NCBI GenBank assembly: GCA_036378675.1
Contig: DASUWA010000024.1
Coordinates: forward strand, 29,365-93,364
Origin: Acidimicrobiales bacterium
GTDB lineage: Bacteria > Actinomycetota > Acidimicrobiia > Acidimicrobiales > Palsa-688
Direction: 5' to 3'
DNA length: 64,000 nucleotides
Each line of letters opens with the position of its first letter. Position 1 is the first letter of the stretch. This document shows, piece by piece, positions 43,129-51,575 of this stretch. Below the pieces are notes generated by a model. That model ran no database searches. It worked only from the letters and a program-made list of their open reading frames with translations, and was not told the DNA's origin. The position numbers were made by a program, and so were the translations under genes.

Positions 43129-44109
43129 TCAAGGAGATTCCAGCCAGGCTTCGATGGCCGCAAGCTGCCGATCGATGACATCCATCGGTGCGGCCGAGGC
43201 CTCCATTGACCAAATGGCGATCTGGGCCAATAGGTCGTCGCCCAGGCCGAGCCGTTCCCGGCAGATCTCGTACTCCTCCCAGATGCCCGGGCCGAAGAGC
43301 AGCGGGTCGTCCGCGTTCAGGGAGCACATGACCCCGGCGTCCAGCAGTTGCGGCAGCGGGTGATCCTCCAGCCGTGGCACTACCGAGAGAGCCACGTTCG
43401 ACGACGGGCACACGTCCAGGCACACCCCGGTGTCGGCGATGCGCGCCACCAGCGCCGGATCCTCGAGGGCCCGAATCCCGTGCATGACCCGGTGGGCGCC
43501 GCAGGCGTCGAGGCAGCCGGCGACAGAGGCCGGCCCGGCGAGCTCCCCGCCGTGGGGCACAGACAGCAGTCCGGCGTCGAGGGCGATGCTGAACGCGTCG
43601 GCGAACGGCTCCGGCGGCCAGTAGGTCTCGTCGTTGGCCAGTCCGAATCCGATCACCCCGAAGCCGGCGAGCGACGCCGCCATCTTGGCCTGCTCCACCG
43701 CCTCGGACGGGTCCACGGTCCGGTCGGCGGCCACGATCAGCCCGGTGCCGACACCCAGCCGCTCCCCGCTGCGGGCCAGCTCGTCGAGCACGATCTCGGT
43801 TGCCTCCCGGGGACCGCCGAAGACGTGGCTGTAGCGAGGCGCGTAGAACGCCGGCTCGATCCAGACCACCCCGTCAGCCGCCGCGTCCTCCACCACCTCT
43901 GACACCACCCGTCGGAGGCGGGCCGCGCTGTCCAGTAACTCGCACGCGGCCAGGTACATGCCGGCGAAGGCGGCGAAGCCGTCGAACCCCCGGACCGCCG
44001 GGACGTCCCGTCCGCTCTCGTCTGCCAGTTCCTTGAGTGTCGCCGGCCGCATCGCACCCTCGAGATGGATGTGCAGGTGCGCCTTGGGCAGAGCTCTCAG
44101 ATCGCGCAT
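43129..44109 (-). CDS. Adenosine/adenine deaminase family protein
   Basis: 326 residues. LPKAHLHIHLEGAM (zinc HxH), SVPHGGELAG (HxGE with catalytic Glu), HRVMHGIRALED, VCPSSNVALS and SLNADDPLLF (zinc Asp) are all present, with Ala replacing the usual Thr before DDP. The family deaminates adenosine, adenine, aminodeoxyfutalosine and related purines. The ATG at 44109 has GGAGG five bases upstream and overlaps the end of the Rieske gene by 13 bases. Its context between a Rieske oxygenase and an amidohydrolase suggests consecutive steps on one purine. Confidence 0.88.
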   Translation of the reverse strand: MRDLRALPKAHLHIHLEGAMRPATLKELADESGRDVPAVRGFDGFAAFAGMYLAACELLDSAARLRRVVSEVVEDAAADGVVWIEPAFYAPRYSHVFGGPREATEIVLDELARSGERLGVGTGLIVAADRTVDPSEAVEQAKMAASLAGFGVIGFGLANDETYWPPEPFADAFSIALDAGLLSVPHGGELAGPASVAGCLDACGAHRVMHGIRALEDPALVARIADTGVCLDVCPSSNVALSVVPRLEDHPLPQLLDAGVMCSLNADDPLLFGPGIWEEYEICRERLGLGDDLLAQIAIWSMEASAAPMDVIDRQLAAIEAWLESP

Positions 44110-45161
44110 GGAGCCTCCATCGGCTCGCGCGGGCCGAGCGCCTGCGCCAGGGCGTCGCGCCCGCGGCGGCCGGCCTCGGCTATTTCCCGCAGCCACCGGC
44201 GGTACTCCAGGGACACCCGGTCGGCCTTGGCGTGCAGCTCGGCCGCGGCGTCGAGCGGGATCTCGGCAGGGACCTGGTTGCACACCACCGGTTCGTCCTC
44301 GGCCAGGACTTTGTGTTGGAACTCCAGGAAGTCCTCGTCGGGTTGGTCCAGCGAATCGTTGCGGGCCACCGACCAGAAAGTGCGGCACACGCCCGGGTCC
44401 AGCGGAGACGCCGTCATCCAAAGATGGCGGCGGGCGCCGGGTGAGCCAGCAATCTCGAACTCGATATTCACCGTCAGCGGCATGGGCATGCGGTACCGGC
44501 TCGGGCCGAGCAGCGCGGTCGGCTGCTGGTCGTCTATGTCCGGGGACACGAAGTCGAAGCGCAGCTCGCCCCCCTGCCGGGCGAGGTCCACCTCCGGTGG
44601 GACAGGATGGCTCCGGTCGCCCAGTGTCCCGTCGTGCACCCAGGCGAAGTGGGCCAAATCCACGAAGTTCTCCACGCGGCGGGCGGCTCCAGTGGGCCAC
44701 GTATACGGCACTCCGGCCACGACCCGCATCGCCGGGTCGTCCTCGGCCGGTGCAGGCGGCACGCGGGTTGGCACCCCCGCCTGCAGCCGGACCCAGACGA
44801 GACCGTGCTCCGCTACGGCCTCGAACGAGTCCACCCGGAACCGCTCGGGGATCGGTTTCCCCGGCGCCGATGGCACCTCCACACATCTGCCGTCGGACCC
44901 CCACCGCCAGCCGTGGTATCCGCAGCGGAGGGCGCCCCGTTCGACACAACCCAGCGAGAGCCGGGTGGAGCGGTGAGGGCATCGGTCCACCATGGCCGCG
45001 ACCGAGCCCGGCCCGAGTTCGGCGACCACCAGGTCCCTGCTCAGCAGCCTCACCGGAAGCACCCCGCCCGCCGACCTGACTTCCCCCTGGCTGGCGACCG
45101 GATGCCAGAAGTACTCCAGCGCTTCCCACAAATCCTCGGTCGTGACCGTCTGGTCAGCCAT
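44097..45161 (-). CDS. Rieske oxygenase alpha subunit, NdmA-like (2 of 3)
   Basis: 354 residues. Rieske ligands Cys61, His63, Cys80 and His83 (DRCPHRSTRLSLG, LRCGYHGW); mononuclear iron site VENFVDLAHFAWVH (Asp168, His171, His176). It matches from memory the layout of caffeine/theobromine N-demethylases NdmA/NdmB: EYFWHPVA near the start, AEDEPVVCNQVP and the end ADRVSLEYRRWLREIAEA. It is therefore the best candidate for N-demethylation or hydroxylation of a purine ring. It overlaps the upstream amidohydrolase by eight bases and the downstream deaminase by 13. No reductase gene is adjacent. Confidence 0.87.
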   Translation of the reverse strand: MADQTVTTEDLWEALEYFWHPVASQGEVRSAGGVLPVRLLSRDLVVAELGPGSVAAMVDRCPHRSTRLSLGCVERGALRCGYHGWRWGSDGRCVEVPSAPGKPIPERFRVDSFEAVAEHGLVWVRLQAGVPTRVPPAPAEDDPAMRVVAGVPYTWPTGAARRVENFVDLAHFAWVHDGTLGDRSHPVPPEVDLARQGGELRFDFVSPDIDDQQPTALLGPSRYRMPMPLTVNIEFEIAGSPGARRHLWMTASPLDPGVCRTFWSVARNDSLDQPDEDFLEFQHKVLAEDEPVVCNQVPAEIPLDAAAELHAKADRVSLEYRRWLREIAEAGRRGRDALAQALGPREPMEAPCAI

Positions 45162-46362
45162 CGTGCTCCACTGCCTTGCCCCAAGTCCGCCCGGCCGAGG
45201 CGAAGCTCATCGGTCGGGCGGACGGCACCCATGTGCCCGCCCGGACGCAGCCCACCGGCACGACCGCCGCCGGGGCCATCACGGTCTCGACGCCGTCGGA
45301 GACCGGGACCGGCCCATCGTCGTTCAATCGGACAGCGCTGAGTTCGGCCGGGCGGCCGGGCGTGATCGCCCCGAGCTCGTCCTTCCGGTCGATGGCCCGG
45401 GCCGCGTTGGTCGTCCCGATCTCCACCACCTCGGCCATGCTGAGTCCCAGGGCGAGGAGCTTGGTCATGTTCTCCAGGTACGAGAAGACCGGGCCGCCTA
45501 CGTTGAAGGCGTTCAGGTCGGTGGAGGCGGAGAACGGGCGGAAGCCCTGGTCCATCAGGCGCCGGGCCTCGTTGAAGCGGAAGTCCGTGGCGGAATGCCC
45601 CATGTCCAGCAGCACTCCGCGCTCCACCGCGTCGACCAGCTCAGGCACCGCCCTGCCGGTGCGGTCCACCATCCCGCCGGCGCCACCAAACGCGTGAGTG
45701 ACGATGTCACCCGGGCGCAACGCCCGGAGCAGCGCGGCCGGCGTGATGGCGGGGGTGTGGGGGAATCGGCCCAGGTGGACCATCACCGGCTTGTCCCCGC
45801 CCACCCGCTGGGCCGCGGCCAGGAAGGGGCTGTGCTCGGGGTCGCCCACGTGGCAGGCCCTCACCTTCAGGCCGACGATGACATCGGAGTTCCGTTCCAA
45901 GCAGGCGGCGAGGGCCTCTTCGTCCAGGTTACGGAGGTCGTTGGCGATCTCGAGCTTGTGGCAGATGAAATCTCCGGTAGCCAGGTAGAGCTGGTTCGGA
46001 TCCACGAATGCGAGGACCCGGGTGCGAACCATGGGATGGTCGATGATCGCCCGCCGGCAGACCTCGAACGTGGCGACACCGCTCGTTCCCCCGTCGACGA
46101 CCACCGGCACACCCACGTCGACTCCTATGGCGTCCGGCTCGACGCAGAAATCCCCCAAACCGGCCATGACGTGGGCGTGCAGGTCCACCAGCGCAGGGGT
46201 CAGGATGCACCCGGGCAGGTCGATGACCTCGCATCCCGGCGGAGCTACAAGACCGGTTCCCCGTCCGGCCACCACCCCCCGCTGGACCAGCACGTCGGCG
46301 ACCTGGTCGAACCCCGATGAAGGGTCGATGACCCTTGCCCCTTTCAACAGCAACGTCGGCAC
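45154..46362 (-). CDS. Amidohydrolase/deacetylase-family metallohydrolase (dihydroorotase-like)
   Basis: 402 residues from a GTG. ALVDLHAHVMAGLGDF gives the HxH pair. VGLKVRACHVGDPEH carries a Lys that is likely carboxylated, with VMVHLGRFP and DIVTHAFGGAGG as the next His ligands and PFSASTDLNAF with the Asp. This pattern fits the Atu3266/EF0837 group of amidohydrolases, some of which act as deacetylases or esterases. It opens the four-gene minus operon with the Rieske, deaminase and second amidohydrolase genes. A ring-opening or deacylation role on a purine product is inferred. Confidence 0.85.
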   Translation of the reverse strand: MPTLLLKGARVIDPSSGFDQVADVLVQRGVVAGRGTGLVAPPGCEVIDLPGCILTPALVDLHAHVMAGLGDFCVEPDAIGVDVGVPVVVDGGTSGVATFEVCRRAIIDHPMVRTRVLAFVDPNQLYLATGDFICHKLEIANDLRNLDEEALAACLERNSDVIVGLKVRACHVGDPEHSPFLAAAQRVGGDKPVMVHLGRFPHTPAITPAALLRALRPGDIVTHAFGGAGGMVDRTGRAVPELVDAVERGVLLDMGHSATDFRFNEARRLMDQGFRPFSASTDLNAFNVGGPVFSYLENMTKLLALGLSMAEVVEIGTTNAARAIDRKDELGAITPGRPAELSAVRLNDDGPVPVSDGVETVMAPAAVVPVGCVRAGTWVPSARPMSFASAGRTWGKAVEHDG

Positions 46363-46477
46363 GCTGGGATGATCCCTGCGGTCACGGCCCTAATCAAGTG
46401 AACACTGTGTTTCGGCTCAGCTGCCACCCTCCCGCTCGTAACCCAGCTGAAACGAAGCGGCCTTAACCTTCCCGGAG

Positions 46478-47314
46478 ATGGACGTGTTCGGTGTCGACGA
46501 CATTGCCGGGCTGGTGGACTCCTACAAGGCGCAAGGCTTCGCGGTGCTTCGCGGCGCTATCGGCGACGACGCGTTGTCGGATCTCGAACACGAGTGCTGC
46601 GAGGCTCAGGAGCAGCTGCTCGCGGGAGAGTTGGATGACCGCTACGGCACGCTGGAGCTGGTCGAGGAGGGGGCGGCGGATAAGGCGGAGGCCTTCGCCA
46701 ACTACGTACTGCGAATCACCGAGCTCTCGCCCGCGGCGCGTGCGATAACCCGGTCGGCACCGGTCATGGCGGTGATCCGGGCGCTGCACGGTGACCGATG
46801 CTGGTCCAGCGACGAGGACCGTTTCGGCTTCGTCTACCAGGACGCCCGCCCCTCGGAGCTGAGCAGCTACAAACGGATCGGCTGGCACAGCGACTGGCAG
46901 TCTTCGCCGCACCTGAGCATGTGGCCCTCCACCGCGGTGACGGTCAACATCGACGAGACCGGCCCGCCGAACGGCTTTCTGCGAGCCGTCCCGGGCAGCC
47001 ACCTGTGGGCCACGCCCGCGCCCTACGAGAACGTCAACGGGGCGTTGGTGCCTCCTGGCTCAGCCCCCGCCGGCGGATACACCGACCAGCCCCCTCCGTT
47101 CCCCATGCCACTCCGGTTCGAGAAGATCCCGGGCGAGGTGGCGGTGTACGCCGAGAGAGGGGACATCTTCTTCCACGACTGCTACCTGTGGCACTCGGCG
47201 GCCATGGCCACTGAGCCTGACGCCCGGCGCCGCCACGTCCGGGGCAGCTGGTACGCCGGTGACAAGCCCGAGCGGTACGGCGAGCAGGACTTCGTGAAAA
47301 ACGCCGCTCGCTGA
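46478..47314 (+). CDS. Phytanoyl-CoA dioxygenase (PhyH)-family Fe(II)/2-oxoglutarate oxygenase
   Basis: 278 residues. The iron triad is visible as GWHSDWQS (H-x-D) and FFHDCYLWHSAA (distal His), with the 2-oxoglutarate Arg probably in RRRHVRGSWYAGD. PNGFLRAVPGSHLW is the typical PhyH strand. Family members hydroxylate CoA esters, halogenate or oxidise diverse small molecules. It lies eight bases before hpxO and so probably shares its transcript. An oxidative step on a purine-derived substrate, for instance N-dealkylation, is inference. Confidence 0.85.
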   Translation: MDVFGVDDIAGLVDSYKAQGFAVLRGAIGDDALSDLEHECCEAQEQLLAGELDDRYGTLELVEEGAADKAEAFANYVLRITELSPAARAITRSAPVMAVIRALHGDRCWSSDEDRFGFVYQDARPSELSSYKRIGWHSDWQSSPHLSMWPSTAVTVNIDETGPPNGFLRAVPGSHLWATPAPYENVNGALVPPGSAPAGGYTDQPPPFPMPLRFEKIPGEVAVYAERGDIFFHDCYLWHSAAMATEPDARRRHVRGSWYAGDKPERYGEQDFVKNAAR

Positions 47315-47321
47315 GGGTCCG

Positions 47322-48488
47322 TTGCGGCGCCTCCGGATCGGGATAGTCGGGGGAGGGCTCGGCGGCCTCACCGCGGCCCTGGCGCTGCGGGCCACGGGCC
47401 AGGAGGTGGTCGTGTTCGAACAGGCGGCGGTGTTCCGCCCGGTAGGAGCTGGCATCTCTCTGTGGCCGAACGGGGTCAAGGTCCTGTCTCAACTCGGGTT
47501 GGGACCGCAGGTGGCGGCCGCCGCCGGCCGGATGGACCGCATGGCGTACGCCTCTTCCGACGGGCGAACCCTCACCGATTTCTCACTCGAACCGCTCTAC
47601 GCCACGGTCGGTGAGAGGGCCCGGCCGCTGGCGCGCTCCGCCCTACAGGACCTCCTGATCGATGCGGTCGGGGAGGAGCACATCCACGTCGGCCGGCGGT
47701 GCACCGGCGCCGAGTCGGATGACGACACGGCGGTGGCCCACTTCTCCGACGGCTACGACTTCGAGGGGGATGTCGTCGTGGGCGCCGACGGCACCCACTC
47801 GCTGCTCCGCACCTTGGTAGTCGGCCGGCCGGTGGAGCGGTGCTACGTCGGCTACGTCAACTTCAACACCATCCTCCCGGCGGCCTCCGCCCCCACCGCT
47901 CCCGGCACGTGGGTCACGTGGGTCGGTGAGGGGCGCCGGGCGTCGGTCATGCCGTGCGGCGAGGCCGCCGTCTACTGTTTCTTCGACATCCCGATGAGCC
48001 TTCGGGACGGAGTCGATCCGAAGCTATCGCCGGCCGAGGAGTTGGAGCAGGCGTTCGGAGGGTGGGCGCCACCCGTTCGCTCCGTCATGGACGCCATCGA
48101 CCATTCGAAGGTCAACCGAGTGCTCATCCACGACCTCCCGGCCGTGCCCGCTTGGTTCCGAGACCGGATGGTGCTTCTCGGTGACGCCGCCCACTCGATG
48201 GCACCGGATTTGGGGCAGGGCGGGTGCCAGGCGATGGAAGACGCCCTCGTGCTGGCGCGCCACCTCGCTTCTACCGACCGCTCCGTGACGGACGCTCTCC
48301 GCCGTTACCAGGAGGAGCGGGCGCCTCGAACCCGGGAGATCGTACGGCGCGCCCGCAAGCGGTCGGACCTGACCCATGCGGTCGACAGGGAGGCGACCGA
48401 GGGGTGGTACCGCTCGCTGGACGGGGACACGGGCGAGCAGATCATCGCCGGCCTGGTCGAGTCGGTGGTCACCGGGCCCTGCGGCTGA
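47322..48488 (+). CDS. hpxO: FAD-dependent urate hydroxylase HpxO
   Basis: 388 residues from a TTG with GAGGG upstream. Converts urate with NADH and O2 to 5-hydroxyisourate. IGIVGGGLGGLTAALAL is the FAD fold; PVGAGISLWPNGVKVLSQLGLG, RMDRMAY, VGYVNFN, MVLLGDAAHSMAPDLGQGGCQAMEDA and the C-terminal TEGWYRSL with TGEQIIAGL match Klebsiella HpxO closely. This explains the lack of a uricase gene in the cluster. Its product feeds the HIUase and OHCU decarboxylase encoded on the opposite strand. Confidence 0.93.
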   Translation: MRRLRIGIVGGGLGGLTAALALRATGQEVVVFEQAAVFRPVGAGISLWPNGVKVLSQLGLGPQVAAAAGRMDRMAYASSDGRTLTDFSLEPLYATVGERARPLARSALQDLLIDAVGEEHIHVGRRCTGAESDDDTAVAHFSDGYDFEGDVVVGADGTHSLLRTLVVGRPVERCYVGYVNFNTILPAASAPTAPGTWVTWVGEGRRASVMPCGEAAVYCFFDIPMSLRDGVDPKLSPAEELEQAFGGWAPPVRSVMDAIDHSKVNRVLIHDLPAVPAWFRDRMVLLGDAAHSMAPDLGQGGCQAMEDALVLARHLASTDRSVTDALRRYQEERAPRTREIVRRARKRSDLTHAVDREATEGWYRSLDGDTGEQIIAGLVESVVTGPCG

Positions 48489-48492
48489 CCGG

Positions 48493-49404
48493 TCAGCCCG
48501 GGTACGGGTGGGTGGCGACCCAGTGGCGGGCGATCTCGTCCCGGCGGGCGAACCAGACCGATTCGTGGCCGAGCGCGTAGTCGAGGAAGCGGGCCAGCGC
48601 CGCGCTCCTACCTGGCCGGCCGGTAAGCCGGGTGTGCAGCCCGATCGACATCATCTTGGGAACAGTGGCGCCCTCGGCGTAGAGCACGTCGAAGGAATCC
48701 TTGAGGTACGAGTAGAAATCGTTCCCGGAGGAGAAGCCGGCGGGACTGACAAAACGCACGTCGTTGACGTCGAGTGTGTAGGGGACGATCAGGTGGGGGC
48801 GGCCGGCCTCGACCGTCCAGTACGGCAGATCGTCGGCATAAGAGTCCGAGTCGTAGAGGAACCCGCCTGCCTCGATCACCAGTCGCCGGGTGTTCGGCCC
48901 GCACCGGCCGGTGTACCACCCGACCGGTCGGTCGCCGGTCGCGTTCTCGATGGCCCGCACGGCCAACGCGATGTGCCGTCGTTCCGTCGCCTCGTCCACC
49001 GATCGGTAGTCGATCCACCGATATCCGTGGGAGCAGATCTCATGTCCCATGTCGGCCATCCGGCTCACCACTCCGGGGGACCGCTCGACGGCCATGCCCA
49101 CCGCGAACATGGTGGCCTTCACGCCGACGTCGGAGAGGATGCGCAGAAGCCTCCAGACGCCGGCTCGGCTGCCGTACTCGAACATGGACTCGACGTTCGG
49201 GTGGCGCATGCCGGGCCAGGGCTCCGCTCCTATCACGTCCTGGAAGGCCGCTTCGGAGGCGGCGTCTCCGTGCAGGACGTTGTTCTCGCCTCCCTCCTCC
49301 CAGTTGACCACCACATTGACGGCCAGGCGCGCCCCCTCTGGCCACTGGGCGTCCGGGGGATGCTCGCCGTAGCCGGCCAGGTCCCTGGGGTACCCGTCAG
49401 GCAT
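48493..49404 (-). CDS. puuE: Allantoinase PuuE (polysaccharide deacetylase family)
   Basis: 303 residues. Hydrolyses (S)-allantoin to allantoate without the classical amidohydrolase allantoinase. YPRDLAGYGEHPPDAQWP, NWEEGGENNVLHGDAASEAAF, MRHPNVESMFEYGSRAGVWR and EICSHGYRWIDYR are PuuE-specific segments. The ATG at 49404 overlaps the end of the allantoate amidohydrolase gene by eight bases and was chosen for that and because family homology begins there. Last gene of the six-gene ureide operon. Confidence 0.93.
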   Translation of the reverse strand: MPDGYPRDLAGYGEHPPDAQWPEGARLAVNVVVNWEEGGENNVLHGDAASEAAFQDVIGAEPWPGMRHPNVESMFEYGSRAGVWRLLRILSDVGVKATMFAVGMAVERSPGVVSRMADMGHEICSHGYRWIDYRSVDEATERRHIALAVRAIENATGDRPVGWYTGRCGPNTRRLVIEAGGFLYDSDSYADDLPYWTVEAGRPHLIVPYTLDVNDVRFVSPAGFSSGNDFYSYLKDSFDVLYAEGATVPKMMSIGLHTRLTGRPGRSAALARFLDYALGHESVWFARRDEIARHWVATHPYPG

Positions 49405-50614
49405 CGATCCCGCCGTCCGCTTCCACCACGGTGCGCAGCAGCACCCGGGCGCCGTCGACCAGCGACGCGTCCGGTGTGGATTCACTGGAGTGGTGACTGA
49501 CCCCGCCGATGCTAGGGACGAATATCAACGCCACCGGGCCGAGACCAGCCAGGATGGCGCAGTCGTGTCCGGCCCCACTCTGCAGCCGTCGGGACGGGAG
49601 ACCTAGCGCCGAGGCGCTCTCCTCGATCAGATCCTGCAGCACGGGGTCCATCGGGATCGCGTCCGTGCGCGCCTGGGCCACGACGTCCACCTCGACTCGG
49701 CGGGCCTCCCGCACCTCGGCGCACGCCTGCTCCAACCCGGCCAGCGCCGCCTCGAGCCTGGAATTGTCCCCGGAGCGCAGGTCGAAGGTCATCTCCACCC
49801 GGCCCGGGACGACGTTCGCCACCCCCGGCTCGACCTCCAGTCGGCCGACGGTGGCCACGTCACAGCGTCCCTCCCCGGCCAGGCGGCAGATGGCGTGGAT
49901 CAGGTCCGCCGCAGCAACGAGCGCGTCGCGGCGCAGCAACATCGGTGTCGTCCCGGCGTGGTTCGCCGCGCCGGTCACGACGATGCTGCCCCGCTGCTGG
50001 CCGGTCACTGCCGTGACCACCCCGATCGGCACCCGCTCGTGGTCGAGGACGGGTCCCTGCTCAACATGGAGCTCGACCGTTGCCGCCACGTGCTTCCACG
50101 CAGCCGCGTCCAGTCCCGCAGGATCGCAGCCGGCCCGGACGAGGATGGGCCGCAGCTCATCCACCTCCGGCCCGACGAGACGGCCGGCCGCGGCCCGGCT
50201 CCCTGTGTACGGCGGGGCCACCACGCCCTCTTCGTTGACGAAGGCCACGGCCCGCACCGGGTGCCGTAACCGGACGCCGGCATCGTGCAGCGCGGCGAGC
50301 ACCTCCCATGCGGCCGCGACTCCGTACGCCCCGTCGAGGCGGCCACTTCCCGGCACGGTGTCCAGATGGCTCCCCGTCACCAGCGGCGGCGCCGAAGGCA
50401 CATCTCCCGCCCGCTCGGCCACCACGTTGCCCACCGCGTCGACCGCGACGCGGGCACCGGCCGCCTCCGCCCATTCCGTGAGCATGCGGGCCGCCTGGCG
50501 CCACTCTTCCGACCAGGCCAGGCGGGTCACGCCCGGCCCCGGCGTCGAGCTGGCACTGGCCAGCTGCTCGATGCGGCCGAGCAGCCGCACCGCGTCTGCC
50601 TCCGCTGTCAGCAC
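49397..50614 (-). CDS. allC: Allantoate amidohydrolase / N-carbamoyl hydrolase (M20, AllC/HyuC type)
   Basis: 405 residues from a GTG. Dinuclear metal motifs: GSHLDTVPGSGRLDGAYGV, AFVNEEGVVAPPYTGS, VELHVEQGPVLD, SGAGHDCAILA and GGVSHHSSE. In the ureide context it most likely converts allantoate to ureidoglycine/ureidoglycolate with release of ammonia. M20 relatives act on N-carbamoyl amino acids, so the assignment comes from the neighbours. It overlaps the upstream gene by seven bases and puuE by eight. Confidence 0.88.
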   Translation of the reverse strand: MLTAEADAVRLLGRIEQLASASSTPGPGVTRLAWSEEWRQAARMLTEWAEAAGARVAVDAVGNVVAERAGDVPSAPPLVTGSHLDTVPGSGRLDGAYGVAAAWEVLAALHDAGVRLRHPVRAVAFVNEEGVVAPPYTGSRAAAGRLVGPEVDELRPILVRAGCDPAGLDAAAWKHVAATVELHVEQGPVLDHERVPIGVVTAVTGQQRGSIVVTGAANHAGTTPMLLRRDALVAAADLIHAICRLAGEGRCDVATVGRLEVEPGVANVVPGRVEMTFDLRSGDNSRLEAALAGLEQACAEVREARRVEVDVVAQARTDAIPMDPVLQDLIEESASALGLPSRRLQSGAGHDCAILAGLGPVALIFVPSIGGVSHHSSESTPDASLVDGARVLLRTVVEADGGIDA

Positions 50615-51030
50615 CCGGGTCGGAGTACCGAATCGAGCCGTTGGTTGGAGGCCAGGAACCGCTGGTAGGCGCGGAAGCCGCCCAGCTCGGAGATGTCCAC
50701 CACCTGGTCCCCCGGTTTCAGCCGCTCGGGCTGCAGCAGCATGGCGTGGACCTGCTCCCCGTCGATCAAGGTGATGGTGCCGAGTTCCAGTTCGTGCGGC
50801 TCAGCCGGCAGGAGTTGGTTCCGAAGCACCGGGTCCGGCATGTCGTACAGTTCGCCTTCGATGCAACGGCCGCCCGAACCCACCGGCAGCAGGCCCGGGA
50901 ATTCGTCGCGTACGGCGAAGAAGCGGTAGCCCGCCGTGGTGCGCGCCGGCCCGAGGAACGTCGAACCGGTGTGGCACGCATAGTCCTTCTGCCCGGACAT
51001 CGCCGTGCCGTTGAGGAACATCAGAGTCAC
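50608..51030 (-). CDS. Stand-alone allophanate-hydrolase C-terminal-domain protein
   Basis: 140 residues from a GTG. LMFLNGTAMSGQKDY, GPARTTAGYRFFAVRDEFPGLLP (seen in parts), GGRCIEGELYDMPDP, LGTITLIDGEQVHAMLL and DISELGGFRAYQRFL reproduce the C-terminal domain of allophanate hydrolase (AtzF), a gamma-glutamylcyclotransferase-like fold that decarboxylates N-carboxycarbamate. Here the amidase half is absent from this gene. The overlaps with the OHCU decarboxylase (GTGA) and AllC genes tie it to ureide breakdown. Its actual reaction is unknown. Confidence 0.82.
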   Translation of the reverse strand: MTLMFLNGTAMSGQKDYACHTGSTFLGPARTTAGYRFFAVRDEFPGLLPVGSGGRCIEGELYDMPDPVLRNQLLPAEPHELELGTITLIDGEQVHAMLLQPERLKPGDQVVDISELGGFRAYQRFLASNQRLDSVLRPGC

Positions 51031-51575
51031 AGAACCGTCCCTTCTCCACTACACGCAGTCAAGGTCTCGATACGGCGGAGTCTGGCGCGGGCGATGGCGA
51101 CGAGGGCGGCGGAGCCTTTGTCCAATTCATCGGCGCGGCAGTTGCCCAGACGTGACTCCATGACCTCTGCGATCTCATCGAGCGGGCGCCCGGCGACCCA
51201 CTCCACGAACGGGAATCCGAACTTCGTCTCGTAACGACGGTTGAGCTCCTTGAGCCGGGCGGCGGTGGCTGCGTCCAGGTCTCCGCCGGCTCGCTGCTCC
51301 GACCACGACTCCCGGCTCCGGGTCTTCAACCGTTCTGGATTCTCGCCCAGCCTGGGATGAGCCCGCAGTACCTCCGCCTTCCACTCGTCGGTGGCCACCC
51401 CGATCTCCTGCTCCACTGCCCCGATCAGATCGGCCCATGAGTCGAACCGACGGCCGTGCAGCCGGTCCGCGATCGGCCTTGCGTCCTCCCACAACGGGCG
51501 CAGAGCGGCCGCCAGTTCGTCGCGGTTCATCGACGCGAGCGAGGCCGCCGGCATCAGCGCCGGTTGTTCAGACAC
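51027..51575 (-). CDS. uraD: OHCU decarboxylase
   Basis: 182 residues. Decarboxylates 2-oxo-4-hydroxy-4-carboxy-5-ureidoimidazoline to (S)-allantoin. LASMNRDELAAALRPLW at the N-terminus, VLRAHPRLGENPE with the catalytic His, WSEQRAGG and LNRRYETKFGFPFVEWVAGRPLDEI (in segments), ESRLGN are family hallmarks. The GTG at 51575 overlaps the HIUase stop by eight bases; an ATG at 51554 is an alternative. Confidence 0.92.
   Translation of the reverse strand: MSEQPALMPAASLASMNRDELAAALRPLWEDARPIADRLHGRRFDSWADLIGAVEQEIGVATDEWKAEVLRAHPRLGENPERLKTRSRESWSEQRAGGDLDAATAARLKELNRRYETKFGFPFVEWVAGRPLDEIAEVMESRLGNCRADELDKGSAALVAIARARLRRIETLTACSGEGTVL

Noticed and set aside
42320..43363. 347-codon plus-strand frame over two amidohydrolase/deaminase genes
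   Set aside because: Crosses two well-supported minus-strand genes and shows no family motif.
43129..45129. A 666-codon frame fusing the deaminase to an upstream Gly/Arg/Pro-rich segment
   Set aside because: The upstream segment is the shadow frame of the Rieske gene; a clear ribosome site and ATG at 44109 start the deaminase.
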